From Isotricha intestinalis (Eukaryota > Ciliophora > Litostomatea > Vestibuliferida > Isotrichidae), in the NCBI GenBank assembly GCA_023807065.1, contig JAJJLU010003871.1:1-26343 (forward strand): a DNA stretch of 26,343 bases, in the 5' to 3' direction. Within the stretch, counting starts at the first letter, position 1; each line of letters begins with the position of its first letter. Under the pieces are notes generated by a model. The model was not told the DNA's origin. It saw nothing but the letters and a program-made list of their open reading frames with translations, and did no database searches. The position numbers and the translations under genes were made by a program. Below are positions 16,901-24,951 of this stretch, in pieces.

Positions 16901-18229
16901 AAAGATATTGAAATAAAAGAAGATAAAGATCAAAAAATAGAAGAAGAAAAAGATGAAAAAATAGAAGAAGAAAAAGAAATTATTGATGATAATAATAATT
17001 TCAAAAAAGAAAATTTAGATAAAAAAGAAAATAAATCAGAAAATGAAAAAAATAATAATTTAGAGAATAATAATATCAATAAAAATGAATTAATTGAAGA
17101 AGATTTAGATAGAGAAAATAAAACAATTTTAGAAGATAATCATTATAAAAATATAGAAAATCAATATGATAAAGAATTAAAAGAAGAAGAAAAAAACGAA
17201 ATTAATGATTTAAAAGAAGAAGATAATTTAAAAGAAAAAGATAAAAAAGAAGAAAAAAAAATTTTTGAAGAAGACAAGAATAATATTATTGAAGAAAAAA
17301 AAGAAGAAAAATTAGAAGAAGAAAAAATGATTGAATTAGAAGAAGAAAAAAATGATTTAATAGAGGAAGAAGAAGAAAAAAAAACAAATAAAAATAAAGA
17401 AGAAACTTTAGAAGAATATTATATAAAAAACACAAATAATGAAAAATTAGAAAAAAATAATAATAATTTAGAATATTTTGATGATTTAGAAATAGAAAAA
17501 AGTAAAAATTTCGACAATAAAAGTAATAAAGATTTATCAATAGAAAAAAATGGAAAGGAAAATGATAATAATATAGAAAAAAGTAACCTTTCAAACAATG
17601 AAAATAATATTGAAGAAGAAAATAAACAAAATTTATCAATGAAAATTGAAGAAAATTTAGAAGAAGAAAAAAATGAAATGATTGATGAGAATAATTATAA
17701 AAAGTCAGAGATTATTAAAAATATGGAAGAAATAAATTTAAAAAATAATAAATTTATTGATTATATAAAAAATTTAGATAAGTATAAAAGAATATCAAAT
17801 AAAATGATTGATGAAATTTTTGAAAATGTAAGAAAAAATAAAGATAATATTCAACCAACATTTGAAAATGAAATATTTAATGAAAATATTAATAATAAAA
17901 TAAATAATGAAAATAATGATAAATATATTGAAAAGTTTCAAAATATTGATGATAATGAAAAAAAATCAAATAAAATAATTGATGAAATATTTCAAACAGT
18001 AAGAGATAATAAAAATAATATTCAACTCACAAGTGAAAATAATGAATATGAAATAAAGGAAGAAAAAGCTGAAGTGAAACAAGATAAATTTACTGATAAT
18101 ATAAAAAATTTGGATAATAATGAAAAACTATCAAATCAAATTATAAGTGAAATATTTCAAACTGTAAGAGAAAATAAAGATAATATTCAATTAACAACTG
18201 AAAATGAAATATTTAATGATAATAAATAG
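13958..18229 (+). CDS. Large Lys/Glu-repeat protein with helical head and threefold C-terminal repeat
   Basis: 1423 residues, family not recognised. A conserved-looking head (about 75-175) begins WQDLGVTEDYKFEFICSLKD (from W80) and continues with charged helices such as KRFRDYLLKLSKEITNREK; it looks like a folded coiled-coil or cytoskeletal domain. An Asn/Ser/Lys-rich basic linker (about 280-560) includes SREEFIKALDDLEQHSK. Then comes a 17-residue repeat (IYKNLIEEENNKKLEDE) and an extreme Lys/Glu region (about 674-1008) with an 8-residue period, EEKDEKIK. Three copies of a roughly 55-residue unit (about 1265-1423) end the protein, each with SNxxIxEIFxxVRxNKxNIQ. There are no membrane spans or enzymatic motifs. 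A cytoskeletal or ciliary scaffold is the most natural reading (inference). Base use inside the repeats is nearly all purine on this strand, so an antisense Leu/Phe-rich frame appears there and is not a gene. Ends in TAG. Confidence 0.72.
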   Translation: MKSRTKIKGFNTEHPKTNINNLNDSWKNKFYQINYSSNKTNEINKFSITAKDKNITSSFNNNSTNYYNDNEDFIIIKNMWQDLGVTEDYKFEFICSLKDLNENQKKELLGQEKKNLKRFRDYLLKLSKEITNREKNILTLKKFNEILDISVPEQKINESIINDIIKIIKFIRVNSVNSVHYIIKIREILSSNKTECGKFDIEKINKAYLYDKNYLIKMSDDLNFLKNSNIKQFIFFDNEQIDPFFSNCSDNNNNNDLNKIVIPIDNELMKGIKQAKYYITQDLFLKKIKDKKTNINSFANYESNKNLFKPKVLKGHNFGERNSKNRSFFINRTNSHLPKINNKKQNQDNNLIYDYKLIYRKQNSYSSNKNRTKNSNELNNLFASNYSSFNNTNIKKEDNIFIKPYNYKMKNKSQKVIKIKNETNNEISREEFIKALDDLEQHSKNEKKNEIVFENKKLNENRIENNNKNKKVINVRLNNNSPFNKNNKHKINKLNIKKDKEKINKIFKYNNKIINDKKRQNKEIENNKNKNNKEDNKTEKDKQNSDKENNNKKIKNENIKDIETNDNKSLKENNNNQLIEEVENKKNLIEEENNIKLEDEIYKNLIEEENNKKLEDEIYKNLIEEENNKKLENENLLKENNKSFGNNNIQDLEKDSIIDEILEEDNIKDLKEKNKKEEKHIKLEEEKNEKIEEKEKDLNLEEKVKDLNLEKEKDLNLEEEKDIKIEEEKDIEIKEDKDVKIEEKKNIEIKEDKDVKIKEEKDIEIKEEKDKKIEEKEKDIKIEEKEKDIKIEEKEKDIKIEEEKDEKIKEEKDEKIEEEKDETIKGEKDETIKEEKDEKIKEEKDEKIKEEKDKTIKEEKDETIKEEKDETIKEEKELNEEEKEKDLNLEEEKAMEIKEEKEEKREKEKELNIEEKEKDLNLEEEKAMEIKEEKEEKIEKEKDVKIEEEKDLKIEEEKDIEIKEDKDVKIEEEKDEKIEEEKDIEIKEDKDQKIEEEKDEKIEEEKEIIDDNNNFKKENLDKKENKSENEKNNNLENNNINKNELIEEDLDRENKTILEDNHYKNIENQYDKELKEEEKNEINDLKEEDNLKEKDKKEEKKIFEEDKNNIIEEKKEEKLEEEKMIELEEEKNDLIEEEEEKKTNKNKEETLEEYYIKNTNNEKLEKNNNNLEYFDDLEIEKSKNFDNKSNKDLSIEKNGKENDNNIEKSNLSNNENNIEEENKQNLSMKIEENLEEEKNEMIDENNYKKSEIIKNMEEINLKNNKFIDYIKNLDKYKRISNKMIDEIFENVRKNKDNIQPTFENEIFNENINNKINNENNDKYIEKFQNIDDNEKKSNKIIDEIFQTVRDNKNNIQLTSENNEYEIKEEKAEVKQDKFTDNIKNLDNNEKLSNQIISEIFQTVRENKDNIQLTTENEIFNDNK
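16361..16576 (+). repeat. 24-bp minisatellite, nine tandem copies
   Basis: Nine consecutive 24-bp units encode EEKDEKIK or EEKDETIK with few changes (Glu/Gly at the first codon, Lys/Thr at the sixth). It is the most homogeneous part of a broader purine repeat from about 15976 to 16983. Downstream, a roughly 35-codon block (EKDLNLEEEKAMEIKEEKEE) is itself duplicated at about 16604-16770. Confidence 0.85.
17749..18220 (+). repeat. Threefold C-terminal protein repeat (about 55 codons)
   Basis: Three units share the pattern IKNLDxxxKxSNxxIxEIFxxVR and then NKxNIQxTxEN. Copies 2 and 3 are closest (EIFQTVR); copy 1 has EIFENVR. The units are conserved at protein level while the joining segments vary, which suggests a selected helical binding unit. 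Confidence 0.75.
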
Positions 18230-18413
18230 TATTAATAATGATTTTTTAAATAATATATTTATTTTTTATGAAAATAAAAATTAGATTTATTAATAATAAT
18301 ATAAATAAATAAAACCTTTTTTCCTTTCTTAAGATAAAAATATTTTTTTCTATCTAAGTATTATTATCTCTAATTCAGATTTAATTGTCCTACTTTTTTA
18401 ACAAATATAATAT

Positions 18414-18433
18414 CATTAGAAACAATTCTAATG
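18414..18433. terminator. Hairpin in convergent 3' region
   Basis: CATTAGAA, loop ACAA, TTCTAATG: an 8-bp stem with a 4-nt loop, about 190 bp past the stop of the + strand gene. A 3'-end or RNA structure role is possible. Confidence 0.3.
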
Positions 18434-18567
18434 CTAAAGCTAGTTTTCTTTGAATAATAACCTTTTTATCATTTTAACATTCTTTTTAAAAATTTGTATC
18501 ACTCAAAATATTCTACCTTTTTTACAATTATTTATTTTTTCTTTAAATAATTTTTATGATTAGAATA

Positions 18568-18585
18568 AATACTAAGTTTAGTATT
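18568..18585. terminator. Near-palindrome in convergent 3' region
   Basis: AATACTAA, GT, TTAGTATT: 8-bp arms around 2 bp, about 190 bp past the stop of the minus strand gene. Its distance matches that of the other hairpin to the opposite gene. Confidence 0.3.
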
Positions 18586-18773
18586 ATTTCTTTATTTTTA
18601 ATGTATATTTTTTTAATTTAATTAACTTTATTTTTTAAATTATTTTATATTATTTTTGAGTTATAAATAAATAATTTAAAAAGCCCTTACAAAATTTTCA
18701 TAATTATTTATAAAAAATAAAAAAAAATCTAAAATCAAATATAAAATATTATACTATACTTTTTTTTAAAATA

Positions 18774-20284
18774 TTATTTCTGTGTCAATTCCTTAAAATT
18801 AGTTTTATTATTTTCATCATCAGATTCTTTAACTTTAATAATAGTTTCTAAATTAAGAATATAATCAACATAAGAATCATCTAAATTTTTATTTTGTTCA
18901 CTGTCATTTTTTTCAGAAATATCATCTTTTAAATTTTCAACATCAACATCATTTTCATTATTATTTCGATTACATTTACAACATTGAATATTAAAAGAAA
19001 ATAATTTTTCAAAAAATCCTAAATTTTGTTCTAAAGAAAAAGTAAAACAATGTTTACCAGAAATTAAGCATTCACTTTTATTATTCATTTTCAAAATATT
19101 CATATTAATACTTTTTTTAATATAAATTAAAGTACCAAATTTACTTCCTTTATCAACGACATATAAATTATTATTTTTTCTAATAATATTACAATGAACT
19201 CTACTAACAGAAATATCTTTTAATTTAATTCTATTTGTTTGAGTTCTTCCAACTGGAATTTCATCATATTCTTCATTTATTTTAAATACAATTAATCCCT
19301 TTCTAAAAGTTCTTTTTTTAGCATCATCATATAAAGTATAATCACATATAGCATATGAATCAAAAGAATTTCCTATATCAACCATAGGATAAATATTATT
19401 TTTGTATTTTAAATATTTTGGATATTCACATTTACATATTTCACATTCAAAATTTTTCCAAGTAAATAATTTAAAATATTCATCTTCTTTTTTCTGTATT
19501 TTTGCATCTATACAATGCTTTAAACATTTAAAATGAATATATTGCATTGAACCATTACATTTACAAGGTGAAATTAAAGGATTATTTAAATTTGAATCAC
19601 TTCTATAACATATTCTACATAAATATTTATTATTTGAATCCTCTGAATTATTATCATTTTTTTCATCTTTAATTTCACTTAATGTATTATTTATATTTGA
19701 TATATTATTCATTGAATAAGTTCGATTATTACTTAAATAATTATTATTTGTTCCTAGAGGTATATTATTATTTGTTAAAGGATGATTTATTGTTGTTTGC
19801 AAATTTAAATTTTTTAAATATATTTTATCAAATTTTAATCTCACTCTTCCTAATTTTATTATATCTCCTACTTTAATTTCAGTTTCAATATTTTTTGGAG
19901 AAATTTTCCAAGTCCTTGTTAATTGATTTTTATTTGATATTATATTATTTAAATCTTTTGATAAAATAGGATTATTAATTTGAAAATTATTATTTTTATA
20001 TAATAATTCACTTAAGATTAAAAAATTGTTTTTTGAATTTTGATTTAATTTATTTTGAAGTTCTGTGAATGAAGTTATTAAAGATATATTATCAATATTA
20101 CTTATTAAATAAGATTGTGGAGGAAATATATTTATTCTTTTTTCATCTATTGACATATCTTCTGCTTCAAAATCAAATAAATCTTCAGTATCTTTTCTCC
20201 ATGTTTTGGTTTGGATTACTAAAGTTCTTTTTTTAATTAATAAAATATATAATTTTACATATTTTTTTCTTCATTGTTTTCCAT
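18774..20284 (-). CDS. FHA and RING-CH (RINGv) domain protein
   Basis: 492 residues after joining exons 20284-20259 and 20226-18774. The ATG at 20156 is internal: the frame upstream of it is open and reads TLVIQTKTWRKDTEDLFDFE back to a splice acceptor. Residues about 212-273 form a complete RING-CH zinc finger (CxxC, CKC, seven residues, HxxC, CEIC), as in MARCH-type ubiquitin ligases. Residues about 323-400 form an FHA domain with the phosphothreonine-binding core GRT (335-337), N340, SRVH (350-353) and SKFGT. An earlier segment (VGDIIKLGRVRLKFDKI) looks like a degenerate FHA. There are no membrane spans, so it is probably a soluble E3 that recognises phosphorylated partners; this domain pair is common in ciliates. 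An acidic tail ends the protein. It is divergent from the gene at 20482 and ends in TAA. Confidence 0.85.
20227..20258 (-). other. 32-nt spliceosomal intron in the FHA/RING-CH gene
   Basis: On the coding strand it begins GTAAAATTAT and ends AAAAAAAG. It contains an in-frame TAA right after the donor. Removing it joins an 8-codon first exon (MENNEEKN, plus two bases) to the open frame and gives a coding length divisible by three. Confidence 0.8.
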
Positions 20285-20481
20285 TTTTTATTTTTTATTT
20301 TATTAAATGATTATATTAAGATTAACAATTAAAATATATTCCTATATATGAAGTTAATATTTAGAGAAATAATTATTAATAAATTAATTTTATTCAATAT
20401 TAATATAAAGAAAAAAATGATTTATTTTTTAAATTATTTCTTTATTTTTTAATTTTTTTTTTAGAAAATAAATAAAAAAGC
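20285..20481. promoter_or_regulatory. Short bidirectional promoter region
   Basis: 197 bp between two divergent gene starts, A/T runs only; both promoters must lie here or inside the genes. No specific element is recognised. Confidence 0.4.
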
Positions 20482-21354
20482 ATGGACTATAAAGGGATTT
20501 ATTATGGAGAATCAAAATTACAAAAATTTTTTGAATTTGGTGCTCATTTTAAATATTCAGATTTATACAGATTATTAGAAAATTTAGGAGGAATATTACC
20601 AGAAAATAAAGAAAAGCCTATAATAAGAAATAAAAGTAATGAAAGTAGAAAAAATATTTCATTAATCTCAGAAGAACAAAAAAATCAAACTAGAAATATT
20701 AAAAATAAAATTTATTTAAATAATCCCAATACCGAGAATTTAAATATTAATAAAACAATAAATTTAGGTAAAATAAGAAAAAAATCAGTTTCAAAGAATT
20801 CAAAAAATAAAAATTTAAGAGAAAATTCTAAAAAAATGAAAATTAATATTCACTCAAATAATCTTTTAACAAAAGAAAAAGAGAAAAATAATATTTTAAG
20901 TACACGAAACACACATAAACATTTATTTATTTATCAAATTAAAACTAATAATGAAATTTTTTCTTTAAAAACTCAAACAAATTCCAAAATCAATAATAAT
21001 AATATAAAATTTAACAGTTTAAATAGTCCTCAAAATAAATACATTAAATATAGTAAATTAATGAATATTCATTCAAGAAATAAAAATCAAAAAGAACTTA
21101 TTAGTCCTATTAAATCAGAAGAAAGAAAAAATGTTTTATCGAAAGATTATAATAATGATATTTTATTTAGTAAAATTTTAAATAAAAAAAAATATAATCT
21201 CGTATCACCGAATTTTAGAAATAAAAAAAATAATAATAATTTATCTTCAGGTAAAAATAATAATAAACAATTTACTGCTAATAAATTAAATTCTGATAGA
21301 TATAGTTCAGGAGATAATCTATTAATTAAAAATTTTAATATTATAAAAGTTTAG
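20482..21354 (+). CDS. Small basic Asn/Lys-rich protein with an aromatic N-terminal motif
   Basis: 290 residues, not recognised. The first 40 residues (MDYKGIYYGESKLQKFFEFG, then AHFKYSDLYRLLENLGGIL) are aromatic-rich and of normal complexity, and look like a conserved motif or small domain. The remainder is basic, Asn/Ser/Lys-rich and probably disordered. Charge and composition would suit a microtubule- or nucleic-acid-binding protein, but no motif proves it. The start is the first ATG after a T-rich leader. It is divergent from the FHA/RING-CH gene, converges on the small basic gene at 21489-22050, and ends in TAG. Confidence 0.6.
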   Translation: MDYKGIYYGESKLQKFFEFGAHFKYSDLYRLLENLGGILPENKEKPIIRNKSNESRKNISLISEEQKNQTRNIKNKIYLNNPNTENLNINKTINLGKIRKKSVSKNSKNKNLRENSKKMKINIHSNNLLTKEKEKNNILSTRNTHKHLFIYQIKTNNEIFSLKTQTNSKINNNNIKFNSLNSPQNKYIKYSKLMNIHSRNKNQKELISPIKSEERKNVLSKDYNNDILFSKILNKKKYNLVSPNFRNKKNNNNLSSGKNNNKQFTANKLNSDRYSSGDNLLIKNFNIIKV

Positions 21355-21488
21355 GAGTATATTAATAAATTATATGAAATAATAATTTATAAAATCTTTT
21401 TCAATTTTATTTCTAAAAAAAATTTTATACTTTATAAATATTAAACAAAAAATGAATTTATTTATCCATGAATATTTAAATAAAGATA

Positions 21489-22050
21489 TTATTTTTTAAG
21501 TTTTTTCAATGAAATAAAATTTTTCATTTTTATAAAATTCATTTCTTTCATAAAATTTTCAAATTCATAATTAGGAGAAAAAGAATATAAAAACTTATTT
21601 TTATTATTATTATTTTTTTTTAAAGAAACAATTTTTTTGAATTTATGACAAGAAGGTTGAGTAATAGGTACTACATATTTTAATTTAGAAGGATTAATTA
21701 TTTTCTCATGTTTACATTCATATAATTCCATTTTAGGTTTAAAATTAATAATTGGTCTATTAATATAATCTATATTATCATTATTTATTGTTTGACTTAA
21801 AAATTTTATTTTTCTTTTGAAATTTATATTATTTATTTTATTAGGAGTATAACTTTTATAACTTTTATTTAAACTATCATTATCTTTTGAAAATTGTTTA
21901 TTTAATGATATATTATTATTTCTTTTTCGAATTGAATTTTTAAAAGGTGATTTTTTCAAATTCGTTGACACTGTTAAATAATTTGATTTTGATAAATACT
22001 TTATTATTTATATAATATTATTTTACTTCAGTTATATTATAATTTGACAT
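21489..22050 (-). CDS. Small basic protein, unknown, two exons
   Basis: 177 residues after joining exons 22050-22027 and 21998-21489. Read without splicing, the frame has no ATG: the apparent start at 21971 is GTG, and upstream codons run open to a TAA. Removing a 28-nt intron supplies MSNYNITE, then YLSKSNYLTVSTNLKKSPF in frame. The protein is strongly basic, Lys/Asn-rich, with a middle part of higher complexity (MELYECKHEKIINPSKLKYV, then VPITQPSCHKFKKI) and a C-terminal segment ending EMNFIKMKNFISLKKLKK. There is no signal peptide or membrane span, and no family is recognised. It converges on the gene at 20482 with 134 bp between stops. Ends in TAA. Confidence 0.6.
21999..22026 (-). other. 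28-nt spliceosomal intron
   Basis: On the coding strand it begins GTAAAATAAT and ends AATAATAAAG, the same ends as the 32-nt intron at 20227-20258. It contains a TAA in frame directly after the donor. Splicing here keeps phase 0 between GAA and TAT. Confidence 0.75.
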
Positions 22051-22312
22051 ATTTAATTTATTATTTAAACAAATTGAATGTTATTTATAAATAATTTTAT
22101 ATTAAATTAGATGAATATTATTAATTAAAAAGATAAATTAAATTTTTTTTTAAAGAAAATTCTTCAAATAAATATAAAATTTTATAAATATCATTTATTT
22201 AATAACTCAAACATTTGAATATTTTTAACATTTTTATAATATTTAAACTTCAAAAATTTCCTAATTTTCATATATTAAATTATATTAATCGAATAAAAAT
22301 AATATCATTTAT

Positions 22313-22930
22313 TTAATTATCAACTTCTTCAATAGTAGTAGTCCCCCCTTCTATTAAAATATCATCATGAGCATCATTATCATTATTAACTTCTTCAATT
22401 TTAGTATTTCCTCCAGCCAATAAAACATTATCTTGGTGATTATCATCTACTTCATCGACTTTAGCTGGTCCACTTTCAATTAAAATATCATCATTATTAT
22501 TGTTGTTATCATCTACTTCATCAACTTTAGCTGGTCCACTTTCAATTAAAATATCATCATTATTGTTGTTGTTATCATTTACTTCATCAACTTTAGCTGG
22601 CCCACTTTCAATTAAAATATCATCATTATTATTATTATTATCATCTACTTCTTCTACTTTAGCTGGTCCACTTTCAATTAAAATATCATCATTATTATTA
22701 TTATTATCATCTACTTCATCAACTTTAGCTGGTCCACTTTCAATTAAAATGTCATCATCATTATTATTTTCTTTATTGTTTAATTCATCTTTATCTATCA
22801 TTATACCTCCACCTTCCATTAATATTATTTCTTCTGATTGATCATTTAATTCATCTTTAACTATCATTATACCTCCACCTTCCATTAATATTATTTCTTC
22901 TTGGTTTTCTTTGGATAATTCACCTTCCAT
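22313..22930 (-). CDS. Acidic protein of nine tandem 22-residue repeats
   Basis: 205 residues, no known family recognised. After MEGELSKENQ the whole chain is repeats: two of the form EEIILMEGGGIMIVKDELND, five nearly identical ones DDILIESGPAKVDEVDD with an Asn run, then DNVLLAGGNTKIEEV and DDILIEGGTTTIEEV. The shared core is acidic-acidic-hydrophobic(3)-E-[SG]-G-x-x-[KM]-[VI]-x-E. The outer copies differ in DNA but keep the core, which argues for selection on protein. No Cys, membrane span or signal peptide is present, and the charge is very negative. The even spacing suggests a multivalent scaffold or a linear-motif array; a SUMO-interaction-like reading of D/E-D/E-I-L-I-E is possible but unproven. 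The minus strand is chosen because it has the ATG and all nine repeats; the opposite frame is open only over the identical copies. Ends in TAA. Confidence 0.65.
   Translation of the reverse strand: MEGELSKENQEEIILMEGGGIMIVKDELNDQSEEIILMEGGGIMIDKDELNNKENNNDDDILIESGPAKVDEVDDNNNNNDDILIESGPAKVEEVDDNNNNNDDILIESGPAKVDEVNDNNNNNDDILIESGPAKVDEVDDNNNNNDDILIESGPAKVDEVDDNHQDNVLLAGGNTKIEEVNNDNDAHDDILIEGGTTTIEEVDN
22435..22770 (-). repeat. 66-bp tandem repeat array (five near-identical copies)
   Basis: Five consecutive units of about 66 bp encode DDILIESGPAKV plus an acidic/Asn tail. They differ by single bases, mostly silent or D/E and D/N swaps. This looks like recent unequal exchange inside an older repeat protein. 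Confidence 0.8.
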
Positions 22931-23829
22931 TGAAATTAATAATATAATATAATATTTTTAAGAATAAGTGAATTAGAGAAAATAATTATTTATATATATA
23001 AATTATTCTTATTTATTATTATTATTCATCTATGAAAGTTTAATTGTTTTTTTTTAAATTTTAATAAGAATGTATATTAAATAAAAGTTATATATATAGG
23101 AATGAATTTTATGATATTGCTGTATGGTTGAAAATTCTAAATAAATAAAATATGAAAAATCTAATTAACTCTATCAATTAAATTCTTCATATTTTTTGAT
23201 AAATTTTTCAATTTAAATCAATAATTAATTTAATTAAATATAAAAAGTATAAATAAAAAAAATATTATAAACTTTATGACTCAATAAATCAAATAAAATT
23301 TATAAAAAATAAAAATAAATTAGAAAAAAAACAAATCAAAAAAACAAAAAACCCTTAATTTTACAAAATTACTTTTATTTGATTATTATTTCTATTCGTA
23401 TTTCATTTCCCAATTAGAAAATCTAACAAATAACAATTAATATTATTCTATTTAATTTTCTAATTATAAAGAGAGTATTTTAAATTCAATATAATTTCCT
23501 TTATTTTGAATTGAGTAAAATTAACACAATATTTATTTCAATAACTTCAAAATATTTCATCATTATTATTATTATTATTATATCTTAGATCTTTTAGAAA
23601 TTTTATTATCATTCTTCTTTTTCTTTTTTGTTGAATTTTAGTAATGTTGTTTTCTTTTAGATGATATTTGCCTAAGGATTTATTTATATCTTTTAAATTT
23701 TTTAGATTTATATTTTATTTTTAAAATTAATTTAATGTTTTTTTTTTCGATTATTGTTGTTTTTTTTATTATTTATCTTTTTTGAGCATTTTTTTCATTG
23801 ATTTGATTTTTTAATAATATTAAAAAAAG
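22931..23829. other. Long divergent intergenic region
   Basis: It holds the promoters of the repeat protein (-) and the cyclin (+). An (ATT)n microsatellite lies at 23562-23581. On the minus strand 23714-23547 there is a 55-codon open stretch without a start codon that includes SLGKYHLKENNITKIQQKRK. No intact gene is seen. Confidence 0.4.
23562..23581. repeat. (ATT)n microsatellite
   Basis: Six to seven ATT units in intergenic DNA; on the opposite strand they would read AAT. Confidence 0.8.
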
Positions 23830-24417
23830 ATGTCAAATAATTCAAATTATTTTGATGTTGAGTTTGAAGAAAATTTAAACAATAGTAAAAAGGAATTCGA
23901 TTCTTCTTTTGAAAGCGAAATATCTTCATTGATTATTGAAGATAACAATATATTTAACATTGTTAATTCAATTAATTTGGTTTTAACTGAGTTAGTTGAA
24001 ATTAACAATAAAAACGAAAATAATTTAAATTCAAATGAAAATAATATTTTTAATTCTAAATCAATTCCAAATATTTCAATTTTAGATTATTTGAATAGAA
24101 TAATTGAATTTTCAAATATTGAAGAAAATACATTAATTGCAGGTTTAATTTATATTAATAAAATTGAGAAAATTATAAAAATTACAAAGTATAATATTCA
24201 TAAAATTTTATTTTCATGTATTTTAATTGCTATTAAAATTTTTGAAGATCACATTTATTCAAATGATTTTTTTGCTCAAATTGCAGGAATTCAAAAAGAA
24301 GAATTGTTACAATTGGAATTAAATATTTCAATTTTATTGGATTTTAAATTTTTTATTTGTGAAAAATTTTTTGAACAATTTAAGGAAGATTTAATATTAA
24401 TGAATAATAATTTATAA
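23830..24417 (+). CDS. PHO80/PCL-type cyclin
   Basis: 195 residues. The C-terminal two thirds (about 77-185) is a single cyclin fold of the PHO80/PCL (cyclin P/U) kind: ISILDYLNRIIEFSNIEE, a LIYINKI helix, YNIHKILFSCILIAIKIFED (the NVHRLLLTSVMVAAKF...D helix) and YSNDFFAQIAGIQKEELLQL (the YYNNxxYAKVGGI..EMNxLE signature). FKFFICEKFFEQF closes the fold. The N-terminal 75 residues are acidic and Ser/Asn-rich. Such cyclins bind and activate PHO85/CDK5-like kinases in nutrient, morphogenesis or cell-cycle control; the partner is not in the window. The length is typical for the family. The second glycine of the GGI motif is kept but the first is Ala. Ends in TAA, convergent with the GTPase gene. 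Confidence 0.85.
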   Translation: MSNNSNYFDVEFEENLNNSKKEFDSSFESEISSLIIEDNNIFNIVNSINLVLTELVEINNKNENNLNSNENNIFNSKSIPNISILDYLNRIIEFSNIEENTLIAGLIYINKIEKIIKITKYNIHKILFSCILIAIKIFEDHIYSNDFFAQIAGIQKEELLQLELNISILLDFKFFICEKFFEQFKEDLILMNNNL

Positions 24418-24951
24418 AAACTTAAAAATATAATTTTAGCGTTGAGAATTTTAGTAAATATTTAGGTGATTATTTCTATAAAAATATTATAAATTTAATT
24501 TAAAATCTTATTGGGGTGGAAAAATAATGATTTATTTATGTATCTTTTGATTTTTAATTTGTATATTTTAAATTGAAGTTTTTAGTTTTAGATATATATT
24601 ATTCATAACTATTTACAATATAATAATTCCATTCCTTTATTTCTTATATAAATAATCATAAATTATGAAAGTTTAAATTCATTAAATAAATATTAAACAA
24701 GTTAAAACCTTTTTAATATAATTATAATAAAAATAAAATTGGAATTATTTTTGAAGTTGTAAAAAAGATTTATTTTATCATAAAAAAGAAAGTATAATCA
24801 TATTACTTTTTTGTATATTTAATTAAATATATAATTAATATCCTTTCACTTTTTAAAAAATTATTTATTCAAAATATTTGATCAACCAAAAAATATGAAA
24901 TTTATTATTTATATGATGTTTATTTATCATAAAATATTTAATTTTTGATTT
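24418..24951. other. Convergent intergenic region, nothing recognised
   Basis: 534 bp between two 3' ends, A/T-rich with no open frame of note, no RNA gene and no strong hairpin. Confidence 0.5.

Larger units (their letters stand above)
18230..18773. other. Convergent intergenic region with two short hairpins
   Basis: It lies between two gene 3' ends. Two compact inverted repeats are present (18414-18433 and 18568-18585). A 32-codon open stretch on the minus strand (about 18370-18465, including SFSIRIVSNDIIFVKKVGQL) has stops on both sides and no ATG, and could be a remnant or chance. Nothing else is seen. Confidence 0.4.

Noticed and set aside
22500..22841. 113-codon plus-strand repeat frame (SSTSSTLAGPLSIKISS)
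   Set aside because: It is open only over the near-identical copies. The minus frame has the ATG, all nine repeats and conservation of the diverged copies.
22310..22930. Repeat array as a CRISPR
   Set aside because: Units are contiguous coding repeats of 66 bp without unique spacers, in eukaryotic DNA.
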